Assembly (NCBI RefSeq): GCF_039993895.1
Contig: NZ_CP121194.1
Location: 1,674,001 to 1,738,000 of the forward strand
Direction of reading: 5' to 3'
Length of the DNA stretch: 64,000 bases
From: Edaphobacter paludis
Lineage (GTDB): Bacteria; Acidobacteriota; Terriglobia; Terriglobales; Acidobacteriaceae
Shown here: piece after piece, positions 9,097-18,771 of the stretch
Position numbering within the stretch: the first letter of the stretch is position 1
Layout of the letters: every line of letters starts with the position of its first letter
Position numbers and translations under genes: made by a program
Notes under the pieces: generated by a model
Databases searched by the model: none
Seen by the model: the letters and a program-made list of their open reading frames with translations, nothing else
Told to the model about the DNA's origin: nothing

Positions 9097-10463
9097 ACGC
9101 AGGTGCATTTGTGAGGCGCAGTCTCTTTCTTTCGTTTCTGGTTCGCATGATGATCGCCCTGGTCATCGTTGTACCAGTGTGTGTCTGGCTTGCTCCGCGT
9201 GGCTGGATCATCGCTGCTGTCTTTCTGCTTGGTTGGGCGGCTCTGAGTGCGTTGCTGATGACTCGATCGGTGGGACGTGACGTTTCGGTGCTGCGTAATT
9301 CCACCGCTGCTATCGTGGAGTCGCCCGTTGGAGCGGTTGGGAATCAGTATGCCGACTTTGATGAGATTGGTCGCGCGATCTCTCTCGCCTCGGATGAGCT
9401 GCATCGGCGGCTTGCGGAGGCCGCGGAGGGGCGCCACAAGCTGGAGGCGATGATCGACAGTATGCAGGACGCTGTAGTCGCCGTGGATCAGGCAGGGCGA
9501 ATCCAATGGACCAATCAGTGCATGCAGAAGCTAATTCCTGGATCCTTCGCCAGCGGCGTGGTTCGCGTAGGACATGCCCTGGTGCAGACGATCCGCGATC
9601 CGGATGTTCTGCAATGCGTTCGCACTGCGCTCGAAGACCGCAGTGTGTGTGAACGGCGATCGACGTCGGTTGTGCCGGGCCGTATCTTCGAAATTGCCGC
9701 GTCACCTATGCCGGGCGGCGGCGCGGTGGCTGTTCTGCACGACATCACTCGTGTTGAACAGGTCGAGCGTATTCAACGGGACTTTGTTGCAAATGTTTCG
9801 CATGAGCTGCGCACGCCGCTTACCTCGATCACTGGATACGTCGAGACGCTGCTTGACCATGAGGCGAGTCTGAGTACCCAGGCGCGGGAATTTCTGACCA
9901 CGATCCTCAAAAATGCGAACCGTATGAACCGTTTAACGGAGGACCTGCTGGTGATGGCGCGGGTGGAATCGTCAGAGCAGGAGCTTCATCCGGTGCTGGT
10001 GCAGGCGGATATTCTGATTCGCGATGCCGTGCAGGCTATGAGCGGCCTGGTTCAAGACGCCGAGGCTGTGCTCGAAATTGGCGAAGCGACTACTGTTAGT
10101 GTGCTTGCCGACACAGATGCGATCGTGCAGGTGCTCAGCAACCTTATCGAGAATGGCATCAAATATGGTCAGACACGCAGTGGATCGAAGGGCCGCGTGA
10201 TTGTCAGTGCGCGCGAGGTGTCAGAGCCAGTCGATTCGGTGGAGTTTCGCGTGCGCGACTTTGGACAGGGAATTGCTTCTGAGCATCTCAGCCGGATCTT
10301 CGAGCGCTTCTATCGCGTGGATAAAGCCCGTTCGAGGGAGTCTGGAGGCACGGGTCTGGGGCTGGCGATTGCCCACAGAATCGTGCAGGCCCACGGGGGA
10401 ACCATTCGTGCGGAAAGTACATTGAATCATGGGAGTACTTTTATATTTACGTTGCCGAAATAA
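9093..10463 (+). CDS. phoR: Phosphate regulon sensor kinase PhoR
   Basis: Two N-terminal membrane helices (about residues 15-57) lead into a PAS domain (about 115-220), a HisKA domain with His237 in FVANVSHELRTPL, and a HATPase with NLIENGIKYG, DFGQGI and SGGTGLGLAI. This is the usual PhoR plan, with almost no periplasmic loop, fitting control through PstSCAB/PhoU and not by direct ligand sensing. TTG at 9093 overlaps the phoB stop; GTG at 9111, with CAGG upstream, is an equally plausible start. Confidence 0.9.
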   Translation: MNAGAFVRRSLFLSFLVRMMIALVIVVPVCVWLAPRGWIIAAVFLLGWAALSALLMTRSVGRDVSVLRNSTAAIVESPVGAVGNQYADFDEIGRAISLASDELHRRLAEAAEGRHKLEAMIDSMQDAVVAVDQAGRIQWTNQCMQKLIPGSFASGVVRVGHALVQTIRDPDVLQCVRTALEDRSVCERRSTSVVPGRIFEIAASPMPGGGAVAVLHDITRVEQVERIQRDFVANVSHELRTPLTSITGYVETLLDHEASLSTQAREFLTTILKNANRMNRLTEDLLVMARVESSEQELHPVLVQADILIRDAVQAMSGLVQDAEAVLEIGEATTVSVLADTDAIVQVLSNLIENGIKYGQTRSGSKGRVIVSAREVSEPVDSVEFRVRDFGQGIASEHLSRIFERFYRVDKARSRESGGTGLGLAIAHRIVQAHGGTIRAESTLNHGSTFIFTLPK

Positions 10464-10501
10464 TCTGGCATGAAGCCTTGGTGTGAAAAAGAAGCCTAAT
10501 C

Positions 10502-10541
10502 TTTTCACCAGCATTCATATCTTTGTAACCTTCGCTTAACA
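10502..10541 (+). promoter_or_regulatory. Candidate double Pho box before pstS
   Basis: Four half-sites lie in exact 11-bp phase: CTTTCAC (10502), ATTCATA (10513), TGTAACC (10524) and CTTAACA (10535). This matches the tandem direct-repeat design of Pho boxes, and it lies 51 nt before the pstS start, where an activator replacing a -35 element would sit. The half-sites resemble those before phoB. Confidence 0.65.
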
Positions 10542-10591
10542 TAGCTGGGCGAGACTCAAATAGAGACAAATCTAATTTCCGAGGTAACCAG

Positions 10592-11650
10592 GTGGATCGA
10601 GTAAGTTTGAGAATCGCTGCCGCGATGTTGATTGCGTTCTGTGTTACGGGTTGTAAGCAGTCTGCCAATACGTCCGCGACAGCAGAAAACCAGAGCAGCG
10701 CGCAGAACCTGAATGGCGCGGGCGCTACGTTTCCCAACCCCATCTATTCGAAGTGGTTCAGCGAGTATGCTGCTGCACATCCCGGAATACATATCAATTA
10801 TCAGTCTGTCGGCTCGGGTGCTGGCATCCGGCAGGTGTCGGAGGGTACGGTTGATTTTGGAGCGAGCGATGGCCCGATGACGGACCAGCAGATCGCCGAG
10901 TCGAAGGTCCCGGTAATCCATATTCCTACCGTGCTGGGCGCGGTAGTTCCTGTCTACAATATTCCGGGCGTTACGGGAAATCTCAATTTTGCTCCCGATG
11001 TGATTGCCGATATCTATCTTGGCAAGATCACCAAGTGGAATGACCCGCGCCTCGCGAAGGACAATCCCGGTATTAAATTTCCCAGCACCGCTATTCTTCC
11101 GGTGTATCGCTCGGATGGTAGCGGAACGACGTATATCTTCACCGACTTCCTCTCCAAAGTCAGCCCTGACTTCGCCAAGAACATAGGGAAGAGCACATCG
11201 GTTAAGTGGCCTGTGGGTATCGGCCAGAAGGGCAACGAAGGAGTTGCCGGCATGGTGCGCCAGTCGCCCTCGTCCTTCGGTTATGTGGAGCTGATCTATG
11301 CGTTGCAGAACAAGATGACGTATGGCGCGGTCCGCAATGCTTCGGGTAAGTTTGTTCTTGCCACTACGGATGGCGTTACTGCGGCGGCTGCGGGTGCGGC
11401 TAAGACGATGCCTGCGGATTATCGCGTATCGATCACGAACGCACCGGGCGATACCGCTTATCCGATCAGCAGCTTCACATGGCTTCTGATTCCGACGCAT
11501 TCGACCGATGCGGCGAAGACGCAGACGCTGAAGGACTTTCTTACCTGGATGCTCGATCACGGCGAAAGTGAAGCGTCCTCCATGGACTATGCACCGCTTC
11601 CGGCGGAGGTTCAGACCATGGTTCGAAAGAGCATTGCTGACCTGCACTAG
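10592..11650 (+). CDS. pstS: Phosphate-binding lipoprotein PstS
   Basis: Periplasmic phosphate-binding subunit of the PstSCAB transporter, 352 residues. The signal peptide ends in a lipobox with Cys21 (VTGC), so it is a membrane-anchored lipoprotein. The mature part begins with NGAGATFPNPIYSKW and contains YQSVGSGAGI, DFGASDGPM and RSDGSGTT, the phosphate-contacting motifs of the family. The GTG start at 10592 has GAGG upstream. A strong hairpin directly after the stop separates it from pstC. Confidence 0.95.
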   Translation: MDRVSLRIAAAMLIAFCVTGCKQSANTSATAENQSSAQNLNGAGATFPNPIYSKWFSEYAAAHPGIHINYQSVGSGAGIRQVSEGTVDFGASDGPMTDQQIAESKVPVIHIPTVLGAVVPVYNIPGVTGNLNFAPDVIADIYLGKITKWNDPRLAKDNPGIKFPSTAILPVYRSDGSGTTYIFTDFLSKVSPDFAKNIGKSTSVKWPVGIGQKGNEGVAGMVRQSPSSFGYVELIYALQNKMTYGAVRNASGKFVLATTDGVTAAAAGAAKTMPADYRVSITNAPGDTAYPISSFTWLLIPTHSTDAAKTQTLKDFLTWMLDHGESEASSMDYAPLPAEVQTMVRKSIADLH

Positions 11651-11657
11651 ACCGATC

Positions 11658-11686
11658 TGCCGCACGGTCGATAAAACCGTGCGGCA
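11658..11686 (+). terminator. pstS-pstC intercistronic hairpin
   Basis: TGCCGCACGGT (11658-11668) and ACCGTGCGGCA (11676-11686) form an 11-bp perfect stem with a 7-nt loop, 8 nt after the pstS stop. No T-run follows, so it more likely stabilises the pstS message or only partly attenuates read-through into pstCAB. Confidence 0.65.
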
Positions 11687-11746
11687 TCTTTGGCTCTTGC
11701 GCGGATACAATCACTTACAGAGCCTCAAATTACAGGATTCAGGATT

Positions 11747-12817
11747 GTGCCTTCGAGCCGCATGACTACCGAACGAGAACCAGCACCCTCGATACCGGCT
11801 CCGTCGTCAGTCGCGCCGGCTGTCGCTGCTGCCACTGATCCGGCTTCAGGCAGTGCGGCTCCTTCCCCTATACGCGACTATCTAAGCAAACGTGGCAGCG
11901 GTCGGATCGCGGACAACAGTTTTGCCGCGCTGATGCTTCTTTGTGCATGTAGCATCTTTGCCATTGTTGCCTTCATATTCTGGATATTGGTCGTCCGCTC
12001 TCATCTCAGCCTCGTTCAATTTGGCTGGAAGTTTTTTTCTCGTGCGGCGTGGGATCCGGTCTCGGGAGACTTTGGCGCGCTGCCGTTTATCTACGGCACG
12101 CTTGCGACCTCTTTTCTTGCTCTTCTGATGGCGGTGCCGCTCGCACTTGGCGTGGCTGTTTTTGTTACGGAACTTTGCCCTAAGCCGTTACGCGCGCCCA
12201 TCTCTTTTCTCACTGAGTTGCTGGCCGCGATCCCCAGCGTTGTATATGGATTGTGGGGCGTCTTCGTTCTGGTTCCTCTCATGCGGAATGTCATTGGCCC
12301 GTTTTTATCTAAAACGCTGGGATGGACTGGCTTCTTTGAAGGTCCTAACTTCGGCGTTGGAATGCTTACGGCAGGAATCATTCTTGCAATCATGATTCTG
12401 CCCATCATCTCTTCGTTGACACGCGATATCATGCTGGCGGTGCCGAACAGTCAGCGGGAGGGTGTTCTCGCGCTGGGGGCGACGCGGTGGGAGATGATTC
12501 GCGTCGGCGTACTTCGCAACTCACGCATCGGCATCGTCGGCGCGGTGATGCTAGGCTTGGGACGCGCGCTTGGCGAGACGATGGCAGTCACCATGGTTAT
12601 CGGCAATCACCCTAATATCAGCAAGTCACTTTTTGCTCCTGCGAACACTCTTGCCAGTGTGATTGCAGGAGAGTTTACCGAGGCTACAGGCGACCTGTAT
12701 CTGAGCGCGCTGATTGAGATCGGTCTTGCGCTTTTCCTCGTCACCATCATTGTGAATGCGATTGCTCGCTTGATGGTGTGGGCGGTCACGCGCGGCGCGC
12801 CTGTGGGAGCGGCCTGA
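11747..12817 (+). CDS. pstC: Phosphate ABC permease PstC
   Basis: Inner-membrane permease with six predicted helices. An N-terminal Ala/Pro-rich cytoplasmic tail precedes the first helix. It contains LLAAIPSVVYGLWG and the EAA-type loop REGVLALGATRWEMIRVGVLRNS, which contacts PstB, then GRALGETMAVTMV. GTG at 11747 has CAGGA about 9 nt upstream; ATG at 11762 lacks a Shine-Dalgarno but is a possible alternative. It ends one nucleotide before pstA. Confidence 0.92.
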   Translation: MPSSRMTTEREPAPSIPAPSSVAPAVAAATDPASGSAAPSPIRDYLSKRGSGRIADNSFAALMLLCACSIFAIVAFIFWILVVRSHLSLVQFGWKFFSRAAWDPVSGDFGALPFIYGTLATSFLALLMAVPLALGVAVFVTELCPKPLRAPISFLTELLAAIPSVVYGLWGVFVLVPLMRNVIGPFLSKTLGWTGFFEGPNFGVGMLTAGIILAIMILPIISSLTRDIMLAVPNSQREGVLALGATRWEMIRVGVLRNSRIGIVGAVMLGLGRALGETMAVTMVIGNHPNISKSLFAPANTLASVIAGEFTEATGDLYLSALIEIGLALFLVTIIVNAIARLMVWAVTRGAPVGAA

Positions 12818-12818
12818 T

Positions 12819-13739
12819 ATGAGCACGAAGCCCGTCAACACTCCTCCCTCACATCCAAGTCCTATGAACTTTCAATCGAAGGCGATGCGCTTCCATACCG
12901 CGCGGCGCGCAGCGACTAATCACTTCATCAGTGGTCTGGCGATCCTTGCTACTGTGATTGTCCTCGTCCCCCTCGCTGCCATTCTTTTTTATCTGATCTA
13001 TAAGGGCGCAAGTTCACTCAACCTCGCTTTCTTTACCCACATTCCCGCTCCAGTGGGTGAATCGGGTGGCGGGATGGCGAACTCCATTTTGGGATCCGGT
13101 GTCATTCTTGTTCTAGCCAGCGTGATGGGGATTCCTGTCGGAATTGCCGCTGGAGTTTACCTTGCGGAGTTTGGCCGCGGCAGGATGCTTGCCAATGCCG
13201 TGCGCTTCACGGCCGATGTTCTCAACGGGGTCCCTTCAATCGTGATGGGCATCGCCATCTATTCGTTAGTGGTGATGCCGCAGAAGCATTTTTCGGCGCT
13301 GGCCGGCGGCATCGTTCTCGCCATCATGATGGTACCGACCGTGACACGCACCACGGAAGAGATGCTGTTCACGGTGCCGCACGCAGTGCGCGAAGCCGCG
13401 CTAGGCCTGGGCGTTCCTAAATGGCGGACGGTCTTGTCGGTCAGTCTTCGTACCGCATCGCCGGGGATCATCACCGGCTGTATGCTCGCGTTCGCGCGTG
13501 TGGCCGGTGAAACGGCGCCTCTGTTGTTCACTGCCTTCGGCAACCAGTTCTGGAGCCTCAAACTGAACGAACCCATCGCCGCGCTGCCATTGCAGATCTT
13601 CGTCTACGCCATCTCGCCCTATGATGAATGGCATCGACTGGCGTGGGCAGGTTCGCTGGTTCTTATCGCTATGATTATGGTTTCAGTCACGCTCGTCCGC
13701 ATCTATGCCAACCGCGGCGTACTCAAGGGAGGAAGCTAG
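12819..13739 (+). CDS. pstA: Phosphate ABC permease PstA
   Basis: Second permease subunit, 306 residues with six predicted helices. The conserved [11 protein letters not shown] and the coupling loop [23 protein letters not shown] are present, followed by [13 protein letters not shown]. It starts at ATG 12819 one base after the pstC stop and its stop overlaps the pstB start by one base, so the permease and ATPase genes are translationally coupled. Confidence 0.95.
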   Translation: MSTKPVNTPPSHPSPMNFQSKAMRFHTARRAATNHFISGLAILATVIVLVPLAAILFYLIYKGASSLNLAFFTHIPAPVGESGGGMANSILGSGVILVLASVMGIPVGIAAGVYLAEFGRGRMLANAVRFTADVLNGVPSIVMGIAIYSLVVMPQKHFSALAGGIVLAIMMVPTVTRTTEEMLFTVPHAVREAALGLGVPKWRTVLSVSLRTASPGIITGCMLAFARVAGETAPLLFTAFGNQFWSLKLNEPIAALPLQIFVYAISPYDEWHRLAWAGSLVLIAMIMVSVTLVRIYANRGVLKGGS

Positions 13740-14497
13740 TGGGAGTAGGCATTCAGGTCGAGAATCTAAACGCGTGGTACGGCACCAACCACACCTTGCA
13801 GGACATTAATCTTCACATTCCGGCGAACCATGCCACCGCGCTGATCGGGCCGTCCGGTTGCGGAAAATCTACTTTTGTTCGCTGCCTTAATCGGATGCAT
13901 GAGACCAATCCCATTGCGCGGGCTACGGGCGTGGTGAAGATGGGCGAGATCGACATTTACAAGGATGCGTCTCCCGTGGAGATTCGCCGCCGCGTCGGGA
14001 TGGTCTTTCAGCGGCCCAATCCATTTCCAACGATGTCGATCTACGATAATGTCGCCAGCGGGCTCAAGCTGAATGGCTTTCGCAATAAGCGCGTTTTGGA
14101 CGAGACGGTCGAACGGTCATTGAAGCAAGCTGCGCTTTGGGAAGAAGTAAAAGACGACCTGAAGAAAAAATCCGGCGCCAGCCTCTCGGGTGGCCAGCAG
14201 CAGCGCATGTGTATCGCGCGCGCGCTTGCGGTCGATCCGGAGGTGTTGCTGATGGATGAGCCGGCGTCGGCGCTTGATCCTGTATCGACTTCGAAGATCG
14301 AAGACCTCATCTTCCAACTCAAGAGCCAGTACACGATCGTCATCGTGACACATAATATGCAGCAGGCCGCGCGCGTGGCCGAGAACACGGGTTTCTTTTT
14401 AAATGGAAAGATGGTCGAGTTCGACTCTACCCACAAGATCTTTACCAACCCCCGCGACAAACGCACGGAGGATTACATCACGGGGAGGTTCGGATGA
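13739..14497 (+). CDS. pstB: Phosphate ABC ATPase PstB
   Basis: ATP-binding subunit of the phosphate importer. Walker A is GPSGCGKST, the Q-loop region is [18 protein letters not shown] (typical PstB), the signature LSGGQQQRM, Walker [14 protein letters not shown] and the H-loop VTHNMQQA. The start is GTG at 13739, overlapping the last base of the pstA stop, with GGGAGGAAG as Shine-Dalgarno. The open frame extends further upstream inside pstA, but that part has no homology to PstB. It overlaps phoU by 4 nt (ATGA). Confidence 0.95.
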   Translation: MGVGIQVENLNAWYGTNHTLQDINLHIPANHATALIGPSGCGKSTFVRCLNRMHETNPIARATGVVKMGEIDIYKDASPVEIRRRVGMVFQRPNPFPTMSIYDNVASGLKLNGFRNKRVLDETVERSLKQAALWEEVKDDLKKKSGASLSGGQQQRMCIARALAVDPEVLLMDEPASALDPVSTSKIEDLIFQLKSQYTIVIVTHNMQQAARVAENTGFFLNGKMVEFDSTHKIFTNPRDKRTEDYITGRFG

Positions 14498-15159
14498 CAC
14501 GGATTAAATTTCAGCAGAATCTGGACGACCTCAAGGAGCGGCTGCTCATCATGGCAGGTATGGCGGAGCAGGCCATTCAACGATCCATTGAGGCTTACAG
14601 TAGCCGCGATCTCAGCATCTGCGAGCTTGTCTTCCGCTCTGAGCCCGCCATCAATCGGCTGGAGCGCGAGATCGATCAGTTGGCGCTTGACCTGCTTGCC
14701 ATGGAGCAACCCATGGCGATCGACCTTCGCTTTATTCTGTCGGTCATTCGCATCAATGCCGATCTCGAGCGTGTCGGCGATCAGGCGGTGAACATCGCGA
14801 TTCGTGTTCGCGAGATGGGCGCCTTCGCCAACACGGACCTTCCAGTCGACATACCCAAGCTGGCTTCGCTTGCTTCTGCGATGGTGCGCAAGGCGCTGCA
14901 AGCGTTTATCGAAGCCGATGCGGAACTGGCCCAGTCGGTGCTTCTGCTCGATGACCAGGTGGATGAGATGAACGATGCTGCGTTTTATGCACTCAGTTCG
15001 CTGATCAAGGAAAAGCCTGAGTTGACTCCGCAATCGCTCAACGCGCTGATCATTGCGCGGAATCTTGAGCGCGTTGGCGACCACGCTACCAATATCGCCG
15101 AGGATGTTATCTTCTGGGTTCGCGGATTTGATGTCCGGCATAATCCACGCGCAGATTAG
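14494..15159 (+). CDS. phoU: Phosphate signalling protein PhoU
   Basis: A 221-residue all-helical protein with two PhoU repeats, each carrying the acidic metal-binding pattern ([12 protein letters not shown] and [14 protein letters not shown]). It links PstSCAB to PhoR and keeps the kinase quiet when phosphate is plentiful. It is the last gene of the cluster and starts within the pstB stop (ATGA). The next gene is convergent, 9 nt away. Confidence 0.95.
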   Translation: MTRIKFQQNLDDLKERLLIMAGMAEQAIQRSIEAYSSRDLSICELVFRSEPAINRLEREIDQLALDLLAMEQPMAIDLRFILSVIRINADLERVGDQAVNIAIRVREMGAFANTDLPVDIPKLASLASAMVRKALQAFIEADAELAQSVLLLDDQVDEMNDAAFYALSSLIKEKPELTPQSLNALIIARNLERVGDHATNIAEDVIFWVRGFDVRHNPRAD

Positions 15160-15168
15160 TTCGAGCGG

Positions 15169-18100
15169 TCACGGTGCCCACCAGATGAGTCGCGGCAGAA
15201 ATGGGTAGTACAGTGCCAGGCGAACTTTGCCTGCGGTGGTAATCGTTTGGGCATAGGCCTCTAGTTGCGCGCAGTACTTCACCCGCTCGGTTGCGAGAAA
15301 AGCGTCGATACCCTCGCTTCCGTGCGTGGCCGTTTTGTAATCCACAATCCAGAGGTAGTCGTTGCCGGGGGCCAGCGGTGTTGGGCCTGCACGAAACGTT
15401 CGATCCAGCCGCACGCTTTTGCGTGTCTCAGCCCACGAGATGAGCGCAAATTCGCTGGCTGCATCCTCGCGGGGCCCCAGTGTCCATAGGCCTTCGGCAT
15501 CGCGCAACATATTTTCGAGGGCTGTCCGTACGCGCGATGCCAGTTGCTTTACCCGGACAGCGGTTAAGCCGTCGCCGCGCAAAACCGCCGCGATACGCGG
15601 CTCCCAGGCTGCCACCTCGATAAGCATCTGCTCTGCGCTGAGACCGCGTGCGAGTTGCTCTGTCACAATTTCTAAAAATCCATGAACGGCGTTTCCCAAG
15701 GCTCGTGCCTCGAATGAACCTTCTGGACGATCGAAATGAGCCGCCGTTTCGATGGGGATGTCACCGTAGGATAGTCGTTGCGCCTCAGCAAAGCGTGCAG
15801 CCGGCAAAAAATCGAGCGGTAGCCGCTCCAGCATCACGGGCCGCTCATTCGCGGTTACTGCAGCTAGATCGCCGATGAAGGTGTCGTCAGCGATAGACGG
15901 AGGGGTCTCCTGATTAGACAGGGCAAACCGCTTCCGAACGTTATCCGAGGATTCGCTGCCGGCAGCGAAATGCCGCTCCGCTACTGGCCATGCGGCGCTC
16001 AACAGACTTCCGTACGCCTGACTGATCGATCCGTCTGATTTGGCTTCGGGGGCGGCAAAGAGATGCAGCTCCTCCCGCGCCCGGGTGCAGGCAACGTAGA
16101 ATAACCGCTTGCGCTCCGCTGCATCGCGTACCTTCTCGATGCTATTCAGCCAATCGTTAAGCTCGCGCGATTCTTCTCCCTTGCCAACAATCGGGGCGAG
16201 GACGACATGCGCCGCGTCCGCTCCGCCCGAATCCACCTCGTTCCACGTCAATAGCCGTCCGCCGGATACGCGTGCCTTCTTCTCCAGCCCCGGCACGATC
16301 ACCACATCCCATTCCAGCCCCTTGGCTCCGTGAATCGTGATCAGATCAACCGCGCCTGCGCTCACGGCTGCTTCCGCGTAGAGCTTGTTCAGTCGAGTCT
16401 TCAAAAGGGTTAGATCGATTGCTCCCGCCTGTTCTTCCACCTCGTCCAGAAGCTGCAGGTAACGGCGTGCGTTCGACATCTCGGCGGGTCTCAAATAGGC
16501 ATCGCCGCCCAGCGAGCGCCATGTCCGCTCTACCCATTGAGATGTTGTCAGTCTGTTGCGCTGTGCAGAAGCGGCCTGTAATACGGGCCAGATCCGCATC
16601 AGCCGCTCACAGCTTTCGTCGCTCAGCAGATGCCCGCGTTTGGCGAGTACATCGTCGATGCAGCGCTGTGCCCATGTATCGTCGTCCGCGCCGGCGAGCA
16701 TATGTAACTCAGACAGTCCCAATCCGCACCACGGAGCGTGGAGCACCGCCAGCCACGCCACCCTATCAGCGGGATGCAGTAGAGCCCGAGTCAGCGAGAA
16801 GAGGTCGAGGACCTCGCGGCGTTCACCCAGCGGCTCGATATCGACGGCACGAAAGAGAATTGCTCCTGCTCCATTGTCTTTTTTCAGGGCGGCGATAACG
16901 TCGGTTAAGTGATTGCGGCTGCGTACCAGCACGGCAATCTTCCACGGGTCTGTCCGTCCTTGCGGCAGCGGGCGAGCTTGCCATTGTTCGATGATTGCGC
17001 GTATGGCCTGCGCGTCTGTTTTGGATTGACGTCTGCGAGCTACAGAATCTGCGGCAGGTAATACATTTCCGTGCCATACGACATCGTTTGCGCCACTCGT
17101 TGACGAACCGCGTATTGCATCCGCCGAAACATATTCCACCTCGCTGATATTTGCTGCGCTTATTGCTCGGGGAAACATCAGAGAAAAATCATCGTTGAAT
17201 GCGTCCACCAAGCCACGCTGCGAGCGAAAGTTCGCGGTCAAGCGCAGACAACGCATCGGTACATCGCCTAACTGCTCCGTGAGCATCGTTTGTACGAACC
17301 GCTCGACTCGCGCCTGCCGGAAGAGGTAGATCGATTGCTTGGGGTCGCCTACCAGGAAGACCGTCTGGCTGTGACCATCCCAGCTTTGTGTCAACAGTTG
17401 AATCAGCTCATATTGGCTGGTCGACGTATCTTGCATTTCGTCGACCAATAGATGCTGGAGCTGCATGCCTAAGGCGGCCTCCAGATCATGCACACCGTCC
17501 TCTCGTCGCAATGCTGTCTTCGCGAGCAGCCCCAGCTCAGCGAAATCGCACTCTCCGCGCTCGGCAAAGATAAGTTGCAACTCGGCCAGAGCATGACTGA
17601 GGACGCGGAACAATGCCTTTGCAACCACCCACTGCTCCTGCGGGTATCTTGGAGGGGGAAGGGAATTCACCGCCTGGATTGCTGCCAGTATGTCATCACG
17701 ATCGTGCAGTTCGACGACGAGATCTTTAAGCCGCGCGGCATTTTTTTTGTCGAGATCGAATTTCAGCCAGTCGCTGCGAAATCCCGATCGCCAGCCTCCG
17801 TCGCCTTTCGTCATCAGGTGAATCAGTGCACGCCAGTGCTCGAGGTGCTCCGCGGATTCTTCAGGAGCGGTATGCAATCCGGCGCAGATCGCAATGGGAG
17901 AGGCCGAGCCTTTGTATCCGTCCGCGTGTCCCAATTCGCCGGCAAGGTGTGACAACTCACGGAGGAGGTCATCGGGAAGGGTCTGCGAAAGCCGCGTCAA
18001 CCCAGTACAGATCGCTTGCTCGAGCGCTCGCTCGAGGCGAGGCAGTACGGTCTCATCCAGGTAGGAGTCGTCCAGATCGCGTCCAGTGAGTGGAACAAAT

Positions 18101-18771
18101 TCGCCCCACTGGTCGCGCAGAGCCAGCATTCCCGCCAGCAGTCGCTCGCACTCTGCGAGGTTTCCATCGCGGTGCAGGAGCACTAATCGGAGGGCCGCGT
18201 TCAGGGCAGAGTTCGTGCCGCCGAGTTGCATCAGCGTTCGCCGAGCGGCTTCGCGATGAAGCCCTGAGGCGTCAAGTACGGGTGCCCGTCCGCCGCCGCC
18301 ACCGCTAAGCACTGGCAGCGAGCCTGCGATCTCGGCGCATACGGAATCGATAGTGCGCACCTTTAGTCTGCGCGGGCGCTCCAACAGTCCCCACTCCAGC
18401 ATTTGGTCGCGTTGCAAAACAGACTCCGCCAGCGCTCGCGTCTCTCGCTCGAAGTCGCTGTCATTTTGCAACGGCTCATTTCGCGATGCCTTTTCTAATT
18501 GGGCAACAACCCGTTCGCGAATCTCGCCGGTGGCTTTCACCGTGAATGTAATCGCCAGCACTTGCTCGGGTTGTTCCACGCTTTCGTCGCCTAGCAATTT
18601 GAGATATCGCTGAATGAGAAGGCCGGTTTTACCAGAGCCCGCAGGGGCTTCTACTATCCACGACTGCGTGATGTCGAGAGCACTCTCGCGTTCACGCCAA
18701 TCGGGCGGCCTTCCAGCGTCTGTTCGATCTTGTGTATCTGCTTCGGGCCCGACAACGAATAGCTTAGTCAC
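15169..18771 (-). CDS. addA: UvrD/RecB-type helicase-nuclease (AddA-like)
   Basis: About 1200 residues. An SF1 helicase core has Walker A EAPAGSGKT (about residues 40-49), LLVDEMQDTS (Walker B), GDPKQSIYLFR (motif III) and ITIHGAKGLEWDVVIVPG (motif V), followed by YVACTRAREELHL. The C-terminus carries a RecB-family nuclease with IVDYKTA. It should unwind and resect double-strand ends for recombinational repair together with the neighbouring nuclease. The start is GTG at 18771 (GGAGGCGGAGA upstream), which overlaps the end of the partner gene by 8 nt. The frame continues upstream inside the partner gene but is not needed. Confidence 0.88.
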   Translation of the reverse strand: MTKLFVVGPEADTQDRTDAGRPPDWRERESALDITQSWIVEAPAGSGKTGLLIQRYLKLLGDESVEQPEQVLAITFTVKATGEIRERVVAQLEKASRNEPLQNDSDFERETRALAESVLQRDQMLEWGLLERPRRLKVRTIDSVCAEIAGSLPVLSGGGGGRAPVLDASGLHREAARRTLMQLGGTNSALNAALRLVLLHRDGNLAECERLLAGMLALRDQWGEFVPLTGRDLDDSYLDETVLPRLERALEQAICTGLTRLSQTLPDDLLRELSHLAGELGHADGYKGSASPIAICAGLHTAPEESAEHLEHWRALIHLMTKGDGGWRSGFRSDWLKFDLDKKNAARLKDLVVELHDRDDILAAIQAVNSLPPPRYPQEQWVVAKALFRVLSHALAELQLIFAERGECDFAELGLLAKTALRREDGVHDLEAALGMQLQHLLVDEMQDTSTSQYELIQLLTQSWDGHSQTVFLVGDPKQSIYLFRQARVERFVQTMLTEQLGDVPMRCLRLTANFRSQRGLVDAFNDDFSLMFPRAISAANISEVEYVSADAIRGSSTSGANDVVWHGNVLPAADSVARRRQSKTDAQAIRAIIEQWQARPLPQGRTDPWKIAVLVRSRNHLTDVIAALKKDNGAGAILFRAVDIEPLGERREVLDLFSLTRALLHPADRVAWLAVLHAPWCGLGLSELHMLAGADDDTWAQRCIDDVLAKRGHLLSDESCERLMRIWPVLQAASAQRNRLTTSQWVERTWRSLGGDAYLRPAEMSNARRYLQLLDEVEEQAGAIDLTLLKTRLNKLYAEAAVSAGAVDLITIHGAKGLEWDVVIVPGLEKKARVSGGRLLTWNEVDSGGADAAHVVLAPIVGKGEESRELNDWLNSIEKVRDAAERKRLFYVACTRAREELHLFAAPEAKSDGSISQAYGSLLSAAWPVAERHFAAGSESSDNVRKRFALSNQETPPSIADDTFIGDLAAVTANERPVMLERLPLDFLPAARFAEAQRLSYGDIPIETAAHFDRPEGSFEARALGNAVHGFLEIVTEQLARGLSAEQMLIEVAAWEPRIAAVLRGDGLTAVRVKQLASRVRTALENMLRDAEGLWTLGPREDAASEFALISWAETRKSVRLDRTFRAGPTPLAPGNDYLWIVDYKTATHGSEGIDAFLATERVKYCAQLEAYAQTITTAGKVRLALYYPFLPRLIWWAP

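Noticed and set aside
13628..13738. Upstream extension of pstB inside pstA
   Set aside because: GTG at 13739 has an ideal GGGAGGAAG and begins the PstB homology; the extension is pstA DNA in another frame.
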